From the NCBI GenBank assembly GCA_024644505.1, contig JAHEHQ010000035.1:377-12527 (forward strand): DNA of 12,151 bases, given 5' to 3'. This DNA is from Gammaproteobacteria bacterium. GTDB taxonomy: Bacteria; Pseudomonadota; Gammaproteobacteria; Chromatiales; Chromatiaceae. The notes below the pieces were generated by a model that worked only from the letters and a program-made list of their open reading frames with translations, made no database searches and had not been told where the DNA came from. A program made the position numbers and the translations under genes. Below are positions 7,789 to 12,151 of the stretch, one piece after another (position 1 is the first letter of the stretch; the number at the start of each line of letters is the position of its first letter).

Positions 7789-8346
7789 TTAATCATACTT
7801 GATCAGCTCATAGGGTAGCCGGTCCTGCCGCCCGGCAATAAGGGCATCCAGGGTATGCCACAGGGTCTCGCCCGAAGGCGGGCAGCCCGGAATCTGGTAA
7901 TCCACTTTCACCACGTCGGCCAGGGTGTAGACCTTGTCGAGCAGCAACGGCAAGGCGGGATCGTTGGGTATGCTGTTGGTCGGGTTCAGGACATAGTCAC
8001 TGTCCAGGTAGGCGGTCTCCAGGCATTCCCGCAGGGGGTCCTCCGCGTGCATGATGGCGTTTCGCATCACAGGCAGCCCGCCCATCACCGCGCACTGGCC
8101 CACCGCAACCAGTATGTCGCAGTTCGCACGGAACTCATGCAGGGTATGCACGTTCTCCTCGTTGCAGCAGCCCCCTTCCACCAGGCCGATATCACAAGGG
8201 CCCGTAAAGCGTTTCAGATCATTGAGAGGTGAACGGTCGAATTCAACCAGTTCCAGCAGATCCAGGAGCCGCTCGTCGATATCCAGCAACGACATATGGC
8301 AACCGAAGCAGCCTGCCAGGGAGACCGTTGCGATGCGTTTCTTCAT
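7789..8346 (-). CDS. hoxY: NAD-reducing [NiFe] hydrogenase, small subunit
   Basis: This subunit pairs with HoxH and holds the proximal 4Fe-4S cluster that passes electrons between the NiFe site and the diaphorase. It is 185 residues long, which is short as in other HoxY proteins that lack the medial and distal cluster domain of uptake hydrogenases. There is no twin-arginine signal, so the enzyme is cytoplasmic. The likely cluster ligands are Cys13 and Cys16 in AGCFGCHMSLLD, Cys85 in VGQC and Cys155 in PGCPPSGE. Several extra cysteines (51, 60, 61, 76, 108) are present, with no assigned role. The ATG overlaps the hoxU stop by one base (TAATG). A GAGGAG Shine-Dalgarno lies just upstream inside hoxU, pointing to coupled translation. 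Confidence 0.96.
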   Translation of the reverse strand: MKKRIATVSLAGCFGCHMSLLDIDERLLDLLELVEFDRSPLNDLKRFTGPCDIGLVEGGCCNEENVHTLHEFRANCDILVAVGQCAVMGGLPVMRNAIMHAEDPLRECLETAYLDSDYVLNPTNSIPNDPALPLLLDKVYTLADVVKVDYQIPGCPPSGETLWHTLDALIAGRQDRLPYELIKYD

Positions 8347-9059
8347 TACTCCTCGTGACCCTTTTCTTCCCCGCCGATAGGTGCGAGATCAAACTGGCGT
8401 TTACCGATGGGCGTGAAAAACCCCCTGCCCTTCTGAATGATACAACCCACCGGGCAGATATCCAGATGGATGGCGCGGTCGTCGATGCTCACGTTGGTAT
8501 CGGCCAGGTTGTCGCCGTTGACACCGACCTTCTTGTGAATACCCCGGCCCACATACTCGAAGACGTTCTTCCCGTCGATATCCCGGGAGGCCCGAATACA
8601 GCGGCCGCACAGGATGCATCGATTGGTATCCAGCACTATATCCGGGTGGGAGGCGTCGACCGGGCGCACCGGCTGCAGATAGGGATACTTGGTCGACTGG
8701 GTAATACCCAGGCGGTAGGCCATGGCCTGCAGTTCGCAGCGGCCGCTGGCTTCGCAGATGGGACAGAGATGATTCCCTTCGTGAAACAGCATCCTCACCA
8801 GATCGCGACGATAACCCAGGATCTCCGGCGTTTCGCTTTCCACGACAGAATCGGCCTTGGCCGGCTGGGTGCAGGCGGCGACCGTGCGGCCGTTCATCTT
8901 GACCACGCAGACCCGGCAACTGCCCTGGGGTTTCAATCCCTCCGTATCGCATAGCCGGGGGATGTAGACCCCCGCGGCGTCGGCCGCCTCCATGATAGAC
9001 TGTCCGGGATGGGCGCTGATCTTCCCACCGTCCAGGGAAAAGGTGAATGTTTCAGCCAT
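8346..9059 (-). CDS. hoxU: NAD-reducing hydrogenase, diaphorase Fe-S subunit
   Basis: HoxU is the NuoG-N-terminus-like subunit that wires electrons between HoxF and HoxY. From the chosen start it has 237 residues, the family norm. A 2Fe-2S ferredoxin domain comes first, with Cys37, Cys48, Cys51 and Cys63. The His-Cys3 4Fe-4S site follows in the hydrogenase form NHLCPICEASGRC (His97, Cys99, Cys102, Cys108). A ferredoxin-like site has Cys148, Cys151 and Cys154 in CILCGRC, with Cys202 or Cys206 in DICPVGC supplying the remaining ligand. The ATG at 9059 is chosen because an AGG lies 7 bases before it and the first residues then match the usual short N-terminus. An in-frame ATG at 9089 would add ten residues, overlap the hoxF end by 11 bases, and has no Shine-Dalgarno. 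The next gene, hoxY, begins on its stop codon. Confidence 0.95.
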   Translation of the reverse strand: MAETFTFSLDGGKISAHPGQSIMEAADAAGVYIPRLCDTEGLKPQGSCRVCVVKMNGRTVAACTQPAKADSVVESETPEILGYRRDLVRMLFHEGNHLCPICEASGRCELQAMAYRLGITQSTKYPYLQPVRPVDASHPDIVLDTNRCILCGRCIRASRDIDGKNVFEYVGRGIHKKVGVNGDNLADTNVSIDDRAIHLDICPVGCIIQKGRGFFTPIGKRQFDLAPIGGEEKGHEE

Positions 9060-9078
9060 GTTTCTGCCTGATGCCTTT

Positions 9079-10953
9079 TCAGTCTCCATCGTAGGTGGGG
9101 TCGTAGATCATCGAGCGGCGCTTTGCCAGATGCCGGGACTCCTCGAGGGCACTCTGGATATTGAACGATGCCTCCCGTCCGTTCCTGTTCTCCTTCAACA
9201 GCGCGGCATACACCAGGGGAAAATTCGCTATGCTCGAAAGTACCGGGTTGGGCGAGGTATGGCCCAGGCCGCAACGGCTGGTCTCCGCGACCGTCCTGCC
9301 CAGTTCCCGGAGATAATCCAGGTCCTCCGGCTGACAGAGCCCCTGACGGATCTTCCCGATGCGCTGTTTCAGAAACACGTTGCCGACCCGGCAGGGTGTG
9401 CAGTATCCACAGCTCTCCTCGATGAAAAAATCCAGGAAATACTCGACGATCTCCAGGATGTTCCGCCTGGCCGAAAAGACCATGACGGAGCCCCCGGTCG
9501 GAAGGTCTTCCTGGCAGATTCGGCGATCGAACTGACTCATGTTGATCATCTGCCCGCTCGCACCGCCAACCTGCACAGCCGCGGCATCGGGAGCGCCGGC
9601 CAGGTCCAGCAGTTCCCGGACGCTGACACCGAACGGCAGCTCGTAGACACCGGGACGCTCGCAATCCCCGCTGACACTGAGCAGTTTGGTGCCGGGGCTG
9701 GCCTTCGTTCCCCAGGACCTGAACCAGGCAGCGCCCCGATCCAGAATGCGCGCGGCGCAGCAGAAAGTCTCCACGTTGCCGACAATCGTCGGGTAACCCA
9801 GGTAGCCCGACTCCACTGGGTAAGGGGGACGGTTCTTGGGCTCGCCGCGCAGTCCCTCGCAGGAACTGATCAGGGCGCTCTCCTCACCGCAGATGTAGGC
9901 GCCCGCGCCCATCTGAATCCTGATATCGAACCCGCCAAGTCGATCCGCACCGGCACCCAGCAGACCCTGGTCCCGGCGCCTTTGCAGCACGGCCTCGAGA
10001 TAGTTGCGAAGATAGGCATATTCCCCGCGCAGATAGATGATGCCTCCGTCTGCCTTGATGGCGTAGGCGGCGATGGTCATGCCCTCGATCATCAGATCGG
10101 CGCGTTCCGTCAGCAATACCCGGTCCTTGAAGGTGCCGGGTTCCCCTTCATCGGCATTGCAGATGACAATTCGCCGTTCCGCGGGGGTATCTGCCGCCAT
10201 ACGCCATTTGTGGCCGGTGGGAAACCCGGCGCCTCCAAGCCCGAGCAGCCCGGCGCGTTCCACATCTTCCATGACCTGATCCGGCGGCCTGCGCAGCGTC
10301 TTGCGCAGCCCGGCATCCGCAGGCACCTCGCCCAACAACACTTCTCCCCGCAGGCGGATATTGTTCCTGACCGTCGATCCGATCAGCGGATTGAGGTTGT
10401 TTCCATCCCCTTCAGGCAGTTCGAGCTCTCCCGGGTTCAGCCCCCCCATCAATCCGAGGGCGATCTCCTCCGCCCGCTCCGGGGTGAGGCAGGTAACGAC
10501 CCGCTCATTGAGCAGCGCCGCCGGGGCCTGGTCGCTCATGCCGATACAGGGGGTGTATTCCAGGGTAAAATGCCCGTCCGGGCTGGTATCGCCGAACCCG
10601 ATGCCCAGTATCCTGCTGAACACCCGCGCTATCTCCCCGGTGCCCGCATGACGGTCTATGATGTCATCGCAGAGCCGGATTACCACCTGCCCCCGCGGCG
10701 TGTCGGAGAAAAAGGCGTAAAAACTGACCATCCCCTCCACTTCCACGCGATAGGTACTTATCTGGCGGGCGATACACTCCATCAACGAGGGCCCGACAAA
10801 GCGAAACTGCGCCTGAACCTCCAGAAGAATATCCAGCAGCCTGGTGCGGTCGTTGCCAAAGCGCTCGCAAATGGCCATGACCACCTGTTCCGCTTCGCGC
10901 TGTTTCGATAATGCTGACTCTGACAAGGGTATTTCCTGTTTATGACGGACCAC
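9079..10953 (-). CDS. hoxF: NAD-reducing hydrogenase, FMN/NAD-binding diaphorase subunit
   Basis: HoxF holds the NAD(H) and FMN site where electrons enter or leave the enzyme. It is a fusion of a NuoE-like region (about residues 20-160) and a NuoF-like region (about 190-590). FMN/NAD motifs are LGLGGAGFPTGHKW (237-250), NADEGEPGTFKDR (266-278) and GAGAYICGEESAL (349-361). The 4Fe-4S ligands are Cys515, Cys518 and Cys521 in SCGYCTPC, plus Cys561. In the NuoE-like part only Cys95 and Cys136 remain of the four cluster cysteines; Asp100 and Ser140 replace the others, so that cluster is probably absent, as I recall for other HoxF proteins. The length is 624 residues against about 600 in known members. 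The start is uncertain: the GTG at 10953 gives the longest frame but has no Shine-Dalgarno, whereas a TTG at 10926 has AGGA 7 bases upstream. It is the first gene of the operon. Confidence 0.95.
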   Translation of the reverse strand: MVRHKQEIPLSESALSKQREAEQVVMAICERFGNDRTRLLDILLEVQAQFRFVGPSLMECIARQISTYRVEVEGMVSFYAFFSDTPRGQVVIRLCDDIIDRHAGTGEIARVFSRILGIGFGDTSPDGHFTLEYTPCIGMSDQAPAALLNERVVTCLTPERAEEIALGLMGGLNPGELELPEGDGNNLNPLIGSTVRNNIRLRGEVLLGEVPADAGLRKTLRRPPDQVMEDVERAGLLGLGGAGFPTGHKWRMAADTPAERRIVICNADEGEPGTFKDRVLLTERADLMIEGMTIAAYAIKADGGIIYLRGEYAYLRNYLEAVLQRRRDQGLLGAGADRLGGFDIRIQMGAGAYICGEESALISSCEGLRGEPKNRPPYPVESGYLGYPTIVGNVETFCCAARILDRGAAWFRSWGTKASPGTKLLSVSGDCERPGVYELPFGVSVRELLDLAGAPDAAAVQVGGASGQMINMSQFDRRICQEDLPTGGSVMVFSARRNILEIVEYFLDFFIEESCGYCTPCRVGNVFLKQRIGKIRQGLCQPEDLDYLRELGRTVAETSRCGLGHTSPNPVLSSIANFPLVYAALLKENRNGREASFNIQSALEESRHLAKRRSMIYDPTYDGD

Positions 10954-10969
10954 TGCTGCCGCGTGGGAC

Positions 10970-10980
10970 CCGGTTACCGG
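10970..10980. repeat. Short palindrome just upstream of hoxF
   Basis: CCGGT and ACCGG flank a single T, giving an 11-base perfect inverted repeat. It ends 17 bases before the GTG start of hoxF and falls in the leader or core promoter of the operon. It could be an operator or a small leader hairpin; neither is shown by sequence alone. Confidence 0.35.
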
Positions 10981-10984
10981 TCAG

Positions 10985-11038
10985 ATAGTGACTATAGTGT
11001 TTCACCGTTTCATTACTGTTATCAGAAAAAGACACTAT
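10985..11038. promoter_or_regulatory. Candidate operator repeats in the hoxF / SEC-C divergent region
   Basis: ATAGTGACT (10985-10993) and ATAGTGTTT (10994-11002) are direct repeats with a 9-base period. The second also pairs with ACACTAT at 11032-11038, giving a 7-bp inverted repeat (ATAGTGT at 10994-11000) with arms 31 bases apart. On the minus strand the same bases include TATAGT, which resembles a -10 box for hoxF, although no good -35 is seen at the right distance. The clustering of copies in an otherwise unstructured 195-base intergenic stretch suggests protein binding, but the site matches no regulator I can name. I found no sigma-54 (-24/-12) signature here. Confidence 0.3.
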
Positions 11039-11086
11039 TGCCCATGATCTGCGGCAACCCAAGCTGCAGGCAGGAAAGATCGGCAG

Positions 11087-11115
11087 TTGGTGGGAATCAC
11101 GTATTCAGGTATTCT
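11087..11115 (+). promoter_or_regulatory. Possible sigma-70 promoter of the SEC-C protein gene
   Basis: TTGGTG (11087-11092) and TATTCT (11110-11115) are separated by 17 bases and resemble -35 and -10 boxes. Transcription would start about 27 bases before the ATG at 11149. Each hexamer matches its consensus only in part, so this is a weak prediction. Confidence 0.3.
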
Positions 11116-11148
11116 GGCAGGAACTGATCACCTGAACCAAAACCCCTT

Positions 11149-12151
11149 ATGCACCCAAGGGACCCCAACCTGCCGCCTAATTCCGAAGCGTTCGCGGACT
11201 TGATCGATTTTCTGCTGCAGGTGGCGCTGCGCAAGATAGACCGGCACGAGAATGATCCACAGGCCTACCTGAAGTGGGCGGGGGAGTCCCTGCCGGCCCT
11301 GGCTTCCGATCTGTTCAAACCGCTGACGAAGGAAGAGACTGCTCGGGCAGCCTACTGGATGGGGGTGGCCATCTGGAATGCCACTCCGCTGGAAAGCAAC
11401 CGCTTTCGCCCCAGCCCCCTGCCCCCGGTCTCACGCAATGCCCGCTGCCCCTGCGGTTCCGGACGCAAGTTCAAGCAATGCTGCATTCAAACCGAACATC
11501 TGCTCAAGCTGGATACCCTCACCGTCTGGCCAAACCTGGTGAGCCTTTACACCGACAATTACTGGCTGGAGCAGGCCTCCAAGAGGCTGCTGCCGCTCGA
11601 GGGCATGATCTCCGTGGCCCTGTATTTTCATGAAAACCGGAAATTCAGGCCCCTGGTCAAGCTCGTCGAACCCCTCTTTGCAGATGAAAGCAGAAAGATC
11701 AATGACCAGTTCGCCATGCTGATTGATCCCCTGTGTGATGCCTATGACGCGCTGTACAAAACGGACAGAAAAAAAAGCGCACTGTTGTCACGACTGGTCG
11801 ATCACAGTTCGCGGGCCATCAGGTCCGACGCCAACCTCAGACTGGCTACATGGTTGCATGATTCCGGGGATATAGCCGGGGCGTGGCGGGCCTTTCAGGG
11901 TGCAATACGGGCCGATCCCGACAATCCCTCGGCTGCGATACTGGAGATCACGCTGTTGTGCGCCAACGGCGAGCGGGATCTCGCCGGTCAGCGGGCCGAA
12001 TTCTGGCTGCGCCGTCTCGGATCCGGGCCGGATATCAACCCGGAGACCCTGTCCATCCTCGAGAGCGCCCGTGAAGACCCCTGTGGCTGGTACGAGGAAT
12101 ACAGTGCGTTAATGATTTCACCGGAGCTGTCCGCACTGACGGACTGGATAT
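11149..12151 (+). CDS. SEC-C zinc-motif protein with TPR-like C-terminal part (partial, cut by right edge)
   Basis: The frame is open from the ATG at 11149 for 334 codons to the window end, with no stop; an in-frame TGA at 11125 limits upstream extension. Residues 97-112 are a textbook SEC-C motif, NARCPCGSGRKFKQCC, with metal ligands Cys100, Cys102, Cys111 and Cys112. This zinc-binding module is best known from the SecA C-terminus and occurs in many otherwise unrelated proteins. The N-terminal 90 residues look helical. Residues about 228-295 alternate helices with DSGDIAGAWRAFQGAI and RADPDN, which resembles a tetratricopeptide repeat. No signal peptide or membrane segment is visible, so the protein is probably cytoplasmic. 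There is no clear Shine-Dalgarno next to the ATG. It is divergent from hoxF across 195 bases. The function is unknown, and adjacency alone does not show a role in hydrogenase biology. Confidence 0.8.
   Translation, partial: MHPRDPNLPPNSEAFADLIDFLLQVALRKIDRHENDPQAYLKWAGESLPALASDLFKPLTKEETARAAYWMGVAIWNATPLESNRFRPSPLPPVSRNARCPCGSGRKFKQCCIQTEHLLKLDTLTVWPNLVSLYTDNYWLEQASKRLLPLEGMISVALYFHENRKFRPLVKLVEPLFADESRKINDQFAMLIDPLCDAYDALYKTDRKKSALLSRLVDHSSRAIRSDANLRLATWLHDSGDIAGAWRAFQGAIRADPDNPSAAILEITLLCANGERDLAGQRAEFWLRRLGSGPDINPETLSILESAREDPCGWYEEYSALMISPELSALTDWI

Noticed and set aside
8992..10911. A 639-codon open frame on the plus strand opposite hoxF and the 5' end of hoxU
   Set aside because: It is antisense to well-conserved hoxF/hoxU and has low-complexity composition and no family motif; this is a shadow of the codon use on the other strand.
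10942..11127. A 61-codon plus-strand frame in the hoxF/SEC-C intergenic region
   Set aside because: It overlaps the hoxF start in antisense, lacks a Shine-Dalgarno near its ATG, and has no recognisable features.
10954..11148. A sigma-54 promoter for the hox operon
   Set aside because: No GG-N10-GC pair of the TGGCAC-N5-TTGCA type was found on the minus strand in this stretch.

Overview
The window looks like chromosomal DNA from a GC-rich proteobacterium, most likely a gammaproteobacterium. That assignment is inference: it rests on the very large NAD-dependent glutamate dehydrogenase, the proteobacterial-style hoxFUYH hydrogenase genes with a dedicated protease, and an EstB-type carboxylesterase. 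Nothing in the window fixes a genus. Gene packing is dense, with no gene-free stretch over 300 bases. I see no rRNA, tRNA, CRISPR array, insertion sequence or phage gene.

Layout, left to right. Positions 1-129 (minus strand) hold the start of a secreted protein cut off by the window edge. After a 145-base spacer comes a ~1.6 kb-codon NAD-glutamate dehydrogenase (275-5101, minus), preceded in transcription order by an alpha/beta-hydrolase esterase (5167-5832, minus). Then follows a compact minus-strand operon, in transcription order hoxF, hoxU, hoxY, hoxH, hoxW (10953 down to 5885). It encodes a complete bidirectional NAD-linked [NiFe] hydrogenase plus the endopeptidase that matures its large subunit. 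Several junctions are translationally coupled (GTGA between hoxH and hoxW, TAATG between hoxU and hoxY). A small repeat/hairpin closes the operon. A 195-base divergent intergenic region with short direct and inverted repeats separates hoxF from a plus-strand gene (11149 to the right edge). That gene encodes a SEC-C zinc-motif protein with a helical, TPR-like C-terminal part and is cut off by the window.

How the genes work together. HoxF and HoxU form the diaphorase module (FMN, NAD(H), Fe-S wire). HoxY and HoxH form the hydrogenase module. HoxW removes the HoxH C-terminal tail after nickel insertion. The general maturation genes (hypABCDEF) and any hox regulator are not in the window. Glutamate dehydrogenase makes NADH from glutamate, so both systems touch the cytoplasmic NAD pool, but there is no direct evidence that they are co-regulated.

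On novelty: every well-recognised gene belongs to a known family, and I did not find a convincing undescribed system. The least explained parts are the divergent SEC-C/TPR protein, the repeats in the hoxF control region, and the repeat-built hairpin at the hoxW stop codon.
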